The translations under genes were made by a program, and so were the position numbers. The notes below the pieces were generated by a model. It did no database searches, was not told the DNA's origin, and was given only the letters and a program-made list of their open reading frames with translations. Positions 26,249 through 34,389 of a stretch of DNA of 64,000 nt are shown here, one piece after another (the stretch's first letter is position 1; every line of letters starts with the position of its first letter). Origin of the DNA: Burkholderia sp. 8Y (GTDB taxonomy: Bacteria; Pseudomonadota; Gammaproteobacteria; Burkholderiales; Burkholderiaceae); NCBI RefSeq assembly GCF_902506145.1, contig NZ_LR733520.1, positions 2,877,044-2,941,043 on the forward strand, written 5' to 3'.

Positions 26249-26662
26249 ATGATTGATAAGGAAAGCGCTCTTGAACGGATGTGCGCCACGTTCGGCGATG
26301 ACATTCTGCAACTTTTCAGCCAGTTGAATTCCCCGAAGCGCCGGTATGTGGGGATCGGCTCCGAGCGATTGGCGCTGGCCTATAACGAGGGTCATGTGCC
26401 GCGTTCGGCCGAAGATTGCCTATCCGCGATCAAACAGGCGCTATGCCGTGCGACACGCACAGTCGCTATTCCCAACGGTTGGGAAGAGGAGAATGTTCTC
26501 TGCTCGGTCGTCATCGCATTGGTTGGAGCAGCGTCGATGGATGGAGAAGAGCGCGATGCGTACATTGTCAAGGCCAAATCCGATCTCCAGCAATTGCGTG
26601 TGAATTATCGCGACGAATATTTGGAATTGCTGGCGCGCATCGGCGTCGCGGAGGTTGTGTGA
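26249..26662 (+). CDS. Hypothetical protein upstream of the replication gene
   Basis: 137-residue acidic, helical protein with no recognised domain. AAGAGGAGTT is an excellent ribosome-binding site before the ATG. Its stop overlaps the start of the replication protein (TGATG), so it is the first gene of the replication operon. It may be a regulatory or accessory replication protein of the element. Confidence 0.65.
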   Translation: MIDKESALERMCATFGDDILQLFSQLNSPKRRYVGIGSERLALAYNEGHVPRSAEDCLSAIKQALCRATRTVAIPNGWEEENVLCSVVIALVGAASMDGEERDAYIVKAKSDLQQLRVNYRDEYLELLARIGVAEVV

Positions 26663-27621
26663 TGGATTGGTTCCGCTGGTGGCACGGCACCGTAACTGAT
26701 CCAAAATTCAAGTGGGTCGCGCGGCGCAGCAAGCAAACGGTGGCGAATGTCGTTTCCGTTTGGGCATGCCTTCTTGAATGCGCCAGCACTGCAACGCACT
26801 GCAACGCAGATGCAACGCGAGGCAACGTTGCAGCGTTCGATTGCAACGATATTGATGTTTTGCTCGAGCTCAATGATGGGACCGTGCAGCAGATTTACGA
26901 TGCGATGGTCGAGAAAAAGTTGATCGTTGATGGTCGCCTCGCGAGTTGGGATGGCCGTCAGCCAAAGCGTGAAGATTCCGGCAATCCCACTACCGGCGCG
27001 CTTTCCAGCACGGAACGCAGTCGCCTTCGACGGGAAAGATTGAAATGCGAGGCAACGCATGCAACGGCAATGCAACGGGAAGAAACGCACGGCAACGACA
27101 GAGAAGATGAGAGGAGAGTAGAAGATAAAAACGAAACTACGACATCCCAGTCGCCTATTGGCAACGGCGACTCACTAGCGGTGCCTACCGCGGGTAACGA
27201 TCCTGTCGCGGCAGACGCCCATTGCGATCCGCTGTCCGCGCTGACAGAGCTCACTGAGGCGACGTCCATGACGATTAAGTTGCCTCCGTGTCCGATCGAC
27301 GAGATCGTCGCTCTGTACCACGAGTGCATGCCCAAGAACCCTCCCGTGCGTACGCTCAACAAATCGCGCAGGCGTATCGCCGAGGCCCGCTGGCGCGAAG
27401 CCGCGGTGATGAAGTGCGGGCCGTTCGGTTACGTGACGAAGGAGGATGGCTTGGCCGCATGGCGCGATTACTTCTCCATTTGCAACGAATCGGCCTTCCT
27501 CACGAACCAGGTCCCGCCGCGCCCCGGCCATGAGCACTGGAAGGCCGGTTTTGATTTCTTGATCAGCGAGAAGGGCTTCACCAACGCGCTCGAGGACAAA
27601 TATCACGGAGAGGCAGCATGA
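26662..27621 (+). CDS. Phage-type replication initiation protein (helicase-loader-like)
   Basis: 319 residues. The N-terminal region (1-110, MDWFRWWHGTVTDPKFKWVARR, a winged-helix-like block ending LIVDGRLASWDGRQPKRE) has the pattern of phage replication proteins. A low-complexity, polar centre (residues 110-195) follows. The C-terminal domain (about 205-315) contains IVALYHECMPKNPPVRTLNKSRRRI and ends with FDFLISEKGFTNALEDKY, the typical end of phage DnaT/DnaC-like initiators. It is followed by dnaB with an ATGA overlap. The coding sequence itself contains clustered TGCAACG repeats, as in phage initiator genes that carry the origin. Confidence 0.75.
   Translation: MDWFRWWHGTVTDPKFKWVARRSKQTVANVVSVWACLLECASTATHCNADATRGNVAAFDCNDIDVLLELNDGTVQQIYDAMVEKKLIVDGRLASWDGRQPKREDSGNPTTGALSSTERSRLRRERLKCEATHATAMQREETHGNDREDERRVEDKNETTTSQSPIGNGDSLAVPTAGNDPVAADAHCDPLSALTELTEATSMTIKLPPCPIDEIVALYHECMPKNPPVRTLNKSRRRIAEARWREAAVMKCGPFGYVTKEDGLAAWRDYFSICNESAFLTNQVPPRPGHEHWKAGFDFLISEKGFTNALEDKYHGEAA
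26790..27097. repeat. Iteron-like TGCAACG repeats inside the replication gene: candidate origin
   Basis: TGCAACG starts at 26790, 26800, 26811 and 26842, with an inverted copy CGTTGCA at 26826-26832 and a GGCAACG at 26821. A second cluster has TGCAACG at 27060 and 27071 and GGCAACG at 27051 and 27091. Spacing in the first cluster is 10-11 nt, one helical turn, as in initiator-binding iterons. The repeats fall in the poorly conserved parts of the protein. Confidence 0.55.
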
Positions 27622-29027
27622 ACACCATTCCTGAAGCCCCGGCGGCCGACGTCACCACCGAAGCTGAGCAGTCAATCTTGGGTGCTTTGCTCGTCGATTC
27701 GCGCGCCATTGACAAGGTCGACTTTCTTCGTGAAGAGCACTTCCTGCTGCAAGGGCATCGACGCATCTTTGCTGCTGTCCGCAAACTGGCCGCGAAGGGT
27801 GACGTACCGGATACGGTTCTGGTGTGGTCCGCGATGAAGGACTCGGGCCATGCCGATGGCGATACGCTTTCCTACCTCAATCAGCTTGCGCAAGGCGCGC
27901 CAGGTGGCGCCAACGCAAGGCGATACGCGCAGATGGTGGTCGACCGATGGACACTGCGCAACATCGTCGCGGTCGGGCTCGATCTGGCCGCGAAGGCGCG
28001 GAATCCACGAGGCACGGAGCCGCGCAAGATCCTTGACGGCGCATTCGCCTCGCTGGAGGCGTTGATGCCGAAGGCGCCTCAGGGCCGGCGTTTCCTGAGC
28101 GGTTGGTTGACCGGCATCGTTGAGCGTATCGACGCCGAATACAGCGGCAGCGACGAGCACACGAAGCTGGCGTCGACAGGCCTGCGTGCGCTGGACGCGA
28201 AGCTCGACGGTGGCATGCGCACCGGGGAGGTCGTCATCGTCGCCGGCCGCCCGGGCATTGGCAAAACGGCCGCGGCGCTTGGCATTGCCGATGCTGCAAG
28301 TGCACAGGATGCGCCTGCGCTTATCTTTTCCCAGGAGATGACGGGCGAACAGTTGACGCTACGCGCGCTATCGCGTTCGTCGGGCATTCCGATAAACCGG
28401 CTGAAAGATGGCCGCAAGATGGCGGACGCCGATTTTGCGCTCCTCACGAAGGGAGTCACCGAACTCATGGACGACAAAATCATCATCGATGAACGTCCTG
28501 CGCTGTCGATCACCGAGGTTCGGAGCGCCGCGCGAGATGTGAAACGCGAACACGGGAAGCTAGGCGTCATCGTGATCGACTATCTGCAATTGATGGCCGA
28601 ATCCGGGGGTGACAACCGGACGCAATCCGTCGGCGCGAATAGTCGCGGGCTCAAGGCTCTGGCGAAGGAACTCGACGTCCCTGTCGTCGTGCTTGCGCAG
28701 CTCTCGCGAAAGGTCGAAGAGCGTCCTAACAAGCGCCCGCTGATGTCAGACCTGCGTGACTCTGGCGAAATCGAGCAGGATGCCGACGTCGTGTTGCTGC
28801 TGTACCGTGACGAGTACTATAACCCGGACTCCATGGACAAAGGGATCGTTGAGATCAACGTCGCGAAGCAGCGCAACGGCTCGATCGGCGTTGTACCCGC
28901 GATGTATGTCGGTGAGCGCACAGCGTTCTACGACGCGGCGGAGGGGGTGAACTTCGGTTCTTCGCTTGAGAAGAAATCGGCTGGCTTTGCCGCGAGGGCG
29001 CGGAGCTCCGCGTGGTGGCAGTCGTGA
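27618..29027 (+). CDS. dnaB: Replicative DNA helicase DnaB (element-encoded)
   Basis: 469-residue DnaB-type helicase of full length. The N-terminal DnaB domain reads AEQSILGALLVDSRAIDKV. The C-terminal RecA-like domain has Walker A GRPGIGKTAA near residue 210, LIFSQEMTGEQLTLRAL, Walker B-like VIVIDYLQLM, and the conserved VVVLAQLSRKVEERPNKRPLMSDLRDSGEIEQDADVV region with the arginine finger. It overlaps the initiator gene by 4 nt. It lets the element direct its own replication fork assembly; it is distinct from a chromosomal DnaB in context and codon use. Confidence 0.94.
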   Translation: MNTIPEAPAADVTTEAEQSILGALLVDSRAIDKVDFLREEHFLLQGHRRIFAAVRKLAAKGDVPDTVLVWSAMKDSGHADGDTLSYLNQLAQGAPGGANARRYAQMVVDRWTLRNIVAVGLDLAAKARNPRGTEPRKILDGAFASLEALMPKAPQGRRFLSGWLTGIVERIDAEYSGSDEHTKLASTGLRALDAKLDGGMRTGEVVIVAGRPGIGKTAAALGIADAASAQDAPALIFSQEMTGEQLTLRALSRSSGIPINRLKDGRKMADADFALLTKGVTELMDDKIIIDERPALSITEVRSAARDVKREHGKLGVIVIDYLQLMAESGGDNRTQSVGANSRGLKALAKELDVPVVVLAQLSRKVEERPNKRPLMSDLRDSGEIEQDADVVLLLYRDEYYNPDSMDKGIVEINVAKQRNGSIGVVPAMYVGERTAFYDAAEGVNFGSSLEKKSAGFAARARSSAWWQS

Positions 29028-29134
29028 AAGCGCCCCGCATGAGGAACCTGTTGATTTTGTGGAACTGACGCGGCCGCTCGGAGCGGTGACTTCAATCTAA
29101 CCATGACCTTTGGGTCGTCCAACCCGCATCATCC

Positions 29135-29162
29135 AGCCCCGACCGATCTTTGGCCGGGGCTT
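29135..29162 (+). terminator. Hairpin after dnaB
   Basis: AGCCCCG pairs with CGGGGCT, extended by two more pairs around a mismatch, then TTGT. It probably ends the replication operon; its T run is weak. Confidence 0.5.
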
Positions 29163-29189
29163 GTCATTTCGGGCGACGGTTCGCGCGCT

Positions 29190-29390
29190 CTATCGTTCGT
29201 TTTTTGGCCGATTCGGGTGCGGCAGGATGCCGTCGTAGCCCGCGTGCGGCGGATTTTCGACGGCGAGGTCCCAATCCGTCGAAAGAGGCATGTCTGCGTC
29301 CTCGAGCAGGTGCGCGTCCGTCGCGCCGGCGGGCAGCGGTGAGAGGCCATCCCACTCGGTGATGTACTTAGGATTTTCGTTTTGCCTCAC
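29190..29390 (-). CDS. Small acidic hypothetical protein
   Basis: 66 residues from a GTG at 29390 with GGAG 7 nt upstream. It is acidic and proline-rich (LPAGATDAHLLEDADMPLSTDWDLAVENPP), with no membrane segment. It is convergent with dnaB. The composition looks more like a real protein than a shadow frame, but no family is recognised. Confidence 0.45.
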   Translation of the reverse strand: MRQNENPKYITEWDGLSPLPAGATDAHLLEDADMPLSTDWDLAVENPPHAGYDGILPHPNRPKNER

Positions 29391-29537
29391 GTCTAACTCC
29401 GTAGGCGAGTCGTTGGACTTCCGATTATGGCTCCGGAAGGCGCGGAAAAGTTCGTTGCGATGGTCTGCGCACGCAGGAGTCGTGACGCGACAGTGTGAGT
29501 AGACAAACAGACCCCCCGTGGGTCACTGGAGCTACTC

Positions 29538-29723
29538 ATGCGCAACGAGAATCACCCACTCTTGACGTCGAAGGAGGCCTCCGCGGCGCTCCGGCTCGCG
29601 TACGCAACCCTTCGGGACTGGAGTGCCAATGGTCGCGGGCCGATCAGGCCGGTCAAGATCGGGGCCCGCGTGTTCTGGCGCCGCTCGGACGTTGAGCGTC
29701 TGGTTGCAGGAGCCGCGGAATGA
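29538..29723 (+). CDS. HTH (MerR/excisionase-like) small protein
   Basis: 61-residue helix-turn-helix protein of the HTH_17 type: LLTSKEASAALRLAYATLRDWSANGRGPIRPVKIGARVFWRRSDVERLV. It has the usual wing and the terminal W-R-xxDVERLV helix. Such proteins serve as excisionases or small regulators in phages. It lies at the head of a second set of phage genes, 500 nt after dnaB. Confidence 0.82.
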   Translation: MRNENHPLLTSKEASAALRLAYATLRDWSANGRGPIRPVKIGARVFWRRSDVERLVAGAAE

Positions 29724-29848
29724 CTTCGCCCTCCCGTTGGACGTCGGACGACGTCGCCCGTCGCGCGGCCGAGCACTTGATGGCTCAGACCTTGCGGCGC
29801 ACGGCCCGCCATGGCTACGCGGAAGCTCGCGAGCGCTTCAAAGCGTGA
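29720..29848 (+). CDS. Very small basic protein, coupled to the HTH gene
   Basis: 42 residues (MTSPSRWTSDDVARRAAEHL onward), basic and helical. Its ATG overlaps the stop of the HTH gene (ATGA). Small proteins of this kind often follow excisionase genes in Burkholderia prophages. Function unknown. Confidence 0.45.
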   Translation: MTSPSRWTSDDVARRAAEHLMAQTLRRTARHGYAEARERFKA

Positions 29849-30005
29849 CACCGCCTCGAGCGCGTCGATACCGCCGCCCCTGCTTTCCGCCGAGCCACGA
29901 AATCGGCATATACAGCATACCAACGTGCGCGTCAGCTCGAGCACAACGCCGCTCGCCGTCTTAAGACTGCTGTTCTCGGCAGCCACGTGTTTCACGAGGT
30001 GTGCA

Positions 30006-30254
30006 ATGACCGTCGTCGTTAACATTGCGGCCGCCCTGGAGGCGGATGAAGACCTCGTGCACATGCGTGACGGCCTGCCGGTGATCGACAGCCTAGTGAT
30101 CGCGCGCGAGTTTGGTCGGCGGCATGACAACGTGCTTCAAACGCTGGATTCGCTGATCGCGGACGGCACGATGCGATCACGTCTGCATCAGCGACGTCTA
30201 AATGCTGGACTCCTTGCGAATGCTGGGAACCCAGACTTTTTCGTCGGGATGTAG
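30006..30254 (+). CDS. Rha family phage regulatory protein, N-terminal part only
   Basis: 82 residues. DGLPVIDSLVIAREFGRRHDNVLQTLDSLIADG is the core of the Rha (pRha) domain, a phage lysogeny-related regulator also found in phage satellites. After residue 57 the normal Rha sequence (the GFTLLAMGFTG-type segment) is missing and the frame ends in unrelated residues, so the gene is truncated, probably by deletion or frameshift. It may be non-functional. Confidence 0.7.
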   Translation: MTVVVNIAAALEADEDLVHMRDGLPVIDSLVIAREFGRRHDNVLQTLDSLIADGTMRSRLHQRRLNAGLLANAGNPDFFVGM

Positions 30255-30348
30255 ACGACCGTCCACACGGATCGTCTACAAAAGCGCTCGTGACGCGATC
30301 GTCTCTCCATCGAATTGCTTGCATCAGGTCCGCATGGTCTCCCACCGC

Positions 30349-30924
30349 ATGAACACCGAGGATTGGCAACGCGCCCGCATCCAGTGGGAGAGTGAGCCGA
30401 CGGCCAGCTTCGCAAAAATCGCTGATTACTTTGGCGTTTCGAAGGCGCTCATCGGTCGGAAAGCGAAAGAACAGGGCTGGCAAAAGCGTCTCTCTGCCGA
30501 CATTGCTGCCGATCGTGCACATGAAATAGCAGCTTCTAAATTTACACATTCGGCTGTTGAGCAGCCCAGGCAGATGCCAGTTGTAGACGCGAATCGCGCC
30601 GAAATTCGGCCTGGCCTGCCCGCGGTGAACAGTGGCGTTCCGGTCGAGCAGGCCCGTGCTGCTGCCGAAGCATCAGCTATCGATCGCCGCGCCGAAGTCG
30701 AAACCCGGCATGGTCAGGAACATGCTGCGGCTCGCAGTCTTCTCTACGGGGCGATGAAGTCTCGGGACGTCGAATCCACGAAACAGGCAAAGCTCGCTCT
30801 CGAGAGCTTGAAAATTCTGCATGATCTCGAACGCCGAGCTTGGCGACTTGATGCTCCGGCGAAAGCTCCGCCGGCGGTGTCGATCACAATCAATCGGCGC
30901 TCGCGCGCGAAGGACAACACGTGA
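30349..30924 (+). CDS. HTH protein resembling a phage terminase small subunit
   Basis: 191 residues. The N-terminal 60 carry an HTH of the terminase-small/GcvA-free phage type: DWQRARIQWESEPTASFAKIADYFGVSKALIGRKAKEQGW. A long helical alanine/arginine-rich part follows (RAAAEASAIDRRAEVETRHG) and then a basic end (ITINRRSRAKDN). Phage small terminases have this layout, but a general HTH protein is also possible. No large terminase follows. It is coupled to the next gene by a 4-nt overlap (GTGA). An in-frame ATG 15 nt upstream is an alternative start. Confidence 0.55.
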   Translation: MNTEDWQRARIQWESEPTASFAKIADYFGVSKALIGRKAKEQGWQKRLSADIAADRAHEIAASKFTHSAVEQPRQMPVVDANRAEIRPGLPAVNSGVPVEQARAAAEASAIDRRAEVETRHGQEHAAARSLLYGAMKSRDVESTKQAKLALESLKILHDLERRAWRLDAPAKAPPAVSITINRRSRAKDNT

Positions 30925-31295
30925 AGAAGACCATCACACTCGAAGGCCTCGAAGCCATTGAGATTTCGACGCAACCGAGAACCGATTCGGCGCCAAATTT
31001 GTGTTCCATTGCCGCGCGTGCGCACATGGCTGCTGATGCGCTCATGAGCGACGAACCGCTGCGACAGGCTCTCGATCAGGAACTGGAGGTGATGCTGTCA
31101 TCGGCGGAGAGGGCCGGGGAACAAGGGCGGGACGCCGCATTGCTCCAGCGGCAGCGAGACGATTGGGAGATCGTGCGCACGCTTGCGCTCAACGCCGCCC
31201 GAACCCGTGACGTCGATGGCGCTCGATCCGCACGCGATGCAGCCGAGGCCTTGGCTTTCGCTTACTCGGGACTGGGCAGTGCGCTCGGCGTATGA
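30921..31295 (+). CDS. Hypothetical helical protein
   Basis: 124 residues, GTG start overlapping the previous stop. Almost entirely alpha-helical, with acidic LRQALDQELEVMLSSAERAGEQGRDAALLQRQRDDW and an alanine-rich C-terminus. No family recognised. It is the last rightward gene of the phage-like module before the leftward HEPN gene. Confidence 0.6.
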   Translation: MKKTITLEGLEAIEISTQPRTDSAPNLCSIAARAHMAADALMSDEPLRQALDQELEVMLSSAERAGEQGRDAALLQRQRDDWEIVRTLALNAARTRDVDGARSARDAAEALAFAYSGLGSALGV

Positions 31296-31465
31296 CTCCG
31301 GTTGGGCGGCCCAGAAACCGGGAGCCTCGCAGATTTCCCGGCGAAGGCGACTGCCGGACCCTGATCTGCCGTTCCACCAGAACCGGCGGACGTCCGCTTC
31401 ACTGCGAGGGCCGGCGTGTTCGATGGGCGACAGCGCATGGGGAGGTGTCGGGACCGCTCCGACTC

Positions 31466-32224
31466 TCAAACCATCACTTGATTGCGCGTCGCGCCACTGA
31501 AACCAAGGCCTGTCAAATAAGCGCCGAATTGAGTTCTGAGCTCCGCATGGCAACGATTCACGAGGAACTCAACGTCTTCTATCTTCTTCTGCACCGCTGA
31601 TAGATTGATGGTTTGGATGGCGGACTTTGGCCGATCACAACAGTGAATGCAGTCGTGGCGTCGCTGAAAGACAGTAGAAAGCTTCGTCTCGAAGTGCTCC
31701 AGGGCCTTTTGTTTCGCCGCTTCCAAGTTCGCGGCTGGGACCGCCGCCAATTGGGATGCGCTCAGGCCGAAGTGACGGTGCTTGGCTTGCGGGTCTGTGA
31801 TCCAAGCCAAAACACGATCACGACTTAGTAGGCCGCGCTTTGGGGGGAAGAACTGATTGAACAAACTTTTAATCTGGTAGAAAGAGAGAACGTTTTCCTT
31901 CTCGACGAGCTCTCTTGCCGCCATGCGCCAGCGCCATCCCGGGATGTTCGTTGTTCGAAGGATCGCAGTCACGGGCATTCGAAGATTGTTTAGCCGGTCG
32001 GGAAACGCGATTGCTGGTTCTAGTTCCTTCGCCCGCAGCGCTCGCGATATCAGATCGGCGTACGCATCAGCGAAGTAGGCGTCGCAAGCCCCTACCGCAA
32101 ACATAAGCGCTGAGCGCAAGATGTCGTGTTCACATACCGGAACAGCTGCTGAGTTGTTCATAAGCGCTCGCGCTCGCGCCAAGTCGGTATCAAAGTGGTC
32201 CTTCGCGGTCTGCAGAACTGGCAT
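31466..32224 (-). CDS. HEPN-domain protein (RiboL-PSP-HEPN-like)
   Basis: 252 residues. It begins like RiboL-PSP-HEPN proteins (a long N-terminal helix, then CEHDILRSALMFAVGACDAYFADAYADLI, the VGACDAYF helix being typical). A C-terminal HEPN active-site-like motif RHDCIH (R-x4-H, near residue 204) follows. HEPN proteins with R-x4-6-H are usually metal-independent RNases used in toxin-antitoxin, abortive infection and other conflict systems. It stands alone, with no obvious antitoxin partner. Activity is inferred from the motif only. Confidence 0.75.
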   Translation of the reverse strand: MPVLQTAKDHFDTDLARARALMNNSAAVPVCEHDILRSALMFAVGACDAYFADAYADLISRALRAKELEPAIAFPDRLNNLRMPVTAILRTTNIPGWRWRMAARELVEKENVLSFYQIKSLFNQFFPPKRGLLSRDRVLAWITDPQAKHRHFGLSASQLAAVPAANLEAAKQKALEHFETKLSTVFQRRHDCIHCCDRPKSAIQTINLSAVQKKIEDVEFLVNRCHAELRTQFGAYLTGLGFSGATRNQVMV

Positions 32225-32529
32225 ATCTCTTCCTCGTCATTTCGGAGCTGGCAGCATACACCCTCGAATCCGGGGTCCGCTCCCATCATAGAGGGGCCGC
32301 TTAGCCGGTATCTTTCAATGACGGCTCCTGGCCCGACCTCGGACCGCCGGACGAATCCTCCCGGAAAATCACGAAGAGCCAGAAGTTGGAGGAGGCTCCG
32401 ATCGTTTTGCCGCTGCCCGTGCGCGTAGAAGCGCCACCATTACGGCTGTCGCTGCAGCTCGTTGCTCTGCTGGGAGCGTCTCGACGCGCGCTCGCCAGTC
32501 CGTGACTGCAGGTGCAATCGGCCGCGATT
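32225..32529. other. Intergenic, HEPN gene to resolvase
   Basis: 305 nt upstream of the HEPN gene and downstream of the resolvase. I see no convincing gene, repeat or terminator. Confidence 0.4.
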
Positions 32530-33120
32530 TCATGCGGCCGCCTGACGGGCGTCATCGCGAATTCGCGTGACGGTTGGACGACTGATTTTGAAGTCTCGAG
32601 CGATGCTGGCCACGCTATGGCCGGCGGCTAAGCGGTCGAGAACCGCGTCCCGCTTTTGGTCGTCGAGGGCTCGTGGGCGTCCCATGACCTTTCCTTCCGC
32701 ACGGGCGCGCGCCAATCCCGCGTGCGTGCGCTCGATGAGCAGGTCGCGTTCGAACTCTGCGACCGCGCCGAGAACGCCCATCGTCATCTTTCCTGCCGCG
32801 CTGGTCAGGTCCACGCCTCCGAGCGCCATGCAATGCACGCGCACGCCGATGCTCGCGAGGTGCTCGACGGTCGAGCGCACGTCCATCGCGTTGCGGCCGA
32901 GCCGGTCCAGCTTCGTGACGATCAGCACGTCGCCGTCCTCCAGGCGATCGAGAAGCCGGGAAAAGCCAGGGCGTTCTCTCGCGGCGACGCTGCCGCTGAT
33001 GTTCTCGGCCACGATGCGGCGTGGCTCGATCGCGAAACCGGCGGCGGCGACTTCCGCCAGCTGGTTAGCGGTGGTCTGGTCTGCGGTGCTTACACGAGCG
33101 TAAAGAAAGGTGCGGCTCAT
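32530..33120 (-). CDS. Serine resolvase/invertase (Tn3-resolvase type)
   Basis: 196-residue small serine recombinase. The catalytic domain has YARVSTADQT (nucleophilic serine at residue 10), RRIVAENISGSVAARERPGFSRLL, LIVTKLDRLGRNAMD, and GKMTMGVLGAVAEFERDLLIERTHAGLARARAEG. The C-terminal HTH domain reads AGHSVASIARDFKISRPTVTRI. The ATG at 33120 is chosen; an upstream in-frame ATG adds six residues. No transposase accompanies it. It may resolve element dimers or be a remnant of a Tn3-type insertion. Confidence 0.93.
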   Translation of the reverse strand: MSRTFLYARVSTADQTTANQLAEVAAAGFAIEPRRIVAENISGSVAARERPGFSRLLDRLEDGDVLIVTKLDRLGRNAMDVRSTVEHLASIGVRVHCMALGGVDLTSAAGKMTMGVLGAVAEFERDLLIERTHAGLARARAEGKVMGRPRALDDQKRDAVLDRLAAGHSVASIARDFKISRPTVTRIRDDARQAAA

Positions 33121-33245
33121 TTTTCCCTTCGTTATCAACGTTGCTGGTGGTGTTCAAAAACGCTGTAACGATCATCGAGGGTGCTCAAAAGTAGTCAAGC
33201 TGATTTTTGTGCACCCTTTGGAGCGGTGTACATAACCGCTAGTTT

Positions 33246-33272
33246 TAGTGCAGTGCTTGCGCGCCTGCACTA
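33246..33272. repeat. Inverted repeat upstream of the resolvase (candidate res/operator)
   Basis: Perfect 8-bp arms TAGTGCAG (33246-33253) and CTGCACTA (33265-33272) with an 11-nt spacer. Closer to the resolvase start there is a direct repeat GGTGTTCAAAA (33149-33159) and GGTGCTCAAAA (33180-33190), 31 nt apart. Together they could form the recombination site. The remaining part of 33,121-33,648 has no gene that I can support. Confidence 0.4.
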
Positions 33273-33648
33273 GGGGTGCCATCCACATTCAGACTTTTAT
33301 TTCCTTCGTATCGAAACTGTCAAGACAGTACCTAGAGCGTCGGAAAAAATGCGTTAGCTGATTTGACGGAACTAGCTCTAGCGTGACGCGTCTCCACGCA
33401 GGGCCGTAGGTGAAGATCGGAATACGCTTTAGCTAAACGACATACAGTCCGAGAAGACGATGGTCGGTCATCAAACGTTGTTCAAATTCGTCGTTGGTCG
33501 GGCATTAACGCGTCGGCTCGGCTTGGCGGGTTCAACCGGTCCATGCGGTACGGATGGAATCGTTTGGGACGCGTCTCGCAATCAAGGATGCTGTCTCAGC
33601 AGCCATTGGCGTCTTCCTTGGATCTCCGCTGCCTCGAGTGTTGGCTCT

Positions 33649-34389
33649 TTAAACGCCTGCCGATTGAGCCGCATTCAATTCCTTGAACCGGTCGAACTCA
33701 GACGGCAAGAGTCTGACGATTTGATCTCCCGTCATTGCCACGAAGTCATACGTTAGCTCAAACTGGCGCAACACTTTAGTAAGACGCCTTGCACTTCCGC
33801 CACCAGCACCTCGTTTCCTCGCCAAGCGCTCCTTGTCCCAGAAAAGGTGATGGACTGCGTCTATCATTGAAGGGTTAGTAATAAGTGTCTGAGTTGCAGC
33901 GACTTGGCCCCAAAGTTCCCCCGGCGTATTAACCGGCCCGTTCAAAAGCACGACCAGCTCCTTTCGCTTTTCACGGTGGGCGGCATATACACGCCAGATT
34001 GAGGCGAGATAGTGCCTGTAGTAGCGCTGCCAGTTGTCAGGCTCGGCGATCCAAATTGCTGTCTCGCCCGGTGCGTACCGCCCTCCGTACTTCTTGCAAA
34101 GGCGGTCGAAAAGATACGCTGCGCACCATGTCCAAAAGCCCCAGTCCCTCTCAGCGGAGGACAGCTCTAGGGAGGCGACAATATCGTTCAGCGCTCTTGC
34201 CGTTGCGAGCTTGTCGTCAAGATTCAGACCGTCCAACATAGCGGTGTCGCCGCCGATAACCTCGGACAACTCTGGTGTTAACAGCTCGTGCGGAAAGGGC
34301 TGCGGCTGCCCAGTCGTCTTCAGGCTGTCAAGAAACGCCATAAAGCGAAGCTTGCCCCGCTCCGTCATGCGCATGATCTTCATCTCCAT
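33649..34389 (-). CDS. Uncharacterised protein, fourth gene of the GHKL ATPase operon
   Basis: 246 residues, basic and aromatic-rich, alpha-helical, with no signal or membrane segment. Notable stretches are WGFWTWCAAYLFDRLCKKYGGRYAPGE and WQRYYRHYLASIWRVY in the centre, then LWGQVAATQTLITNPSMIDAVHHLFWDKERLARKRGAGGG before an HTH-like region. This C-terminal half may bind nucleic acid. No known catalytic motif is seen. The start overlaps the preceding stop by 10 nt, so it is part of the operon. It may act as an effector or adaptor of the system; this is inference from position only. Confidence 0.7.
   Translation of the reverse strand: MEMKIMRMTERGKLRFMAFLDSLKTTGQPQPFPHELLTPELSEVIGGDTAMLDGLNLDDKLATARALNDIVASLELSSAERDWGFWTWCAAYLFDRLCKKYGGRYAPGETAIWIAEPDNWQRYYRHYLASIWRVYAAHREKRKELVVLLNGPVNTPGELWGQVAATQTLITNPSMIDAVHHLFWDKERLARKRGAGGGSARRLTKVLRQFELTYDFVAMTGDQIVRLLPSEFDRFKELNAAQSAGV

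Noticed and set aside
31292..31600. Rightward frame overlapping the HEPN gene (102 codons)
   Set aside because: It begins with an ATGA overlap, but the product is arginine-rich and patternless and runs antisense into the HEPN gene.
33460..33756. Rightward frame in the gap next to the GHKL operon
   Set aside because: It overlaps the end of the fourth operon gene antisense and shows no family pattern.
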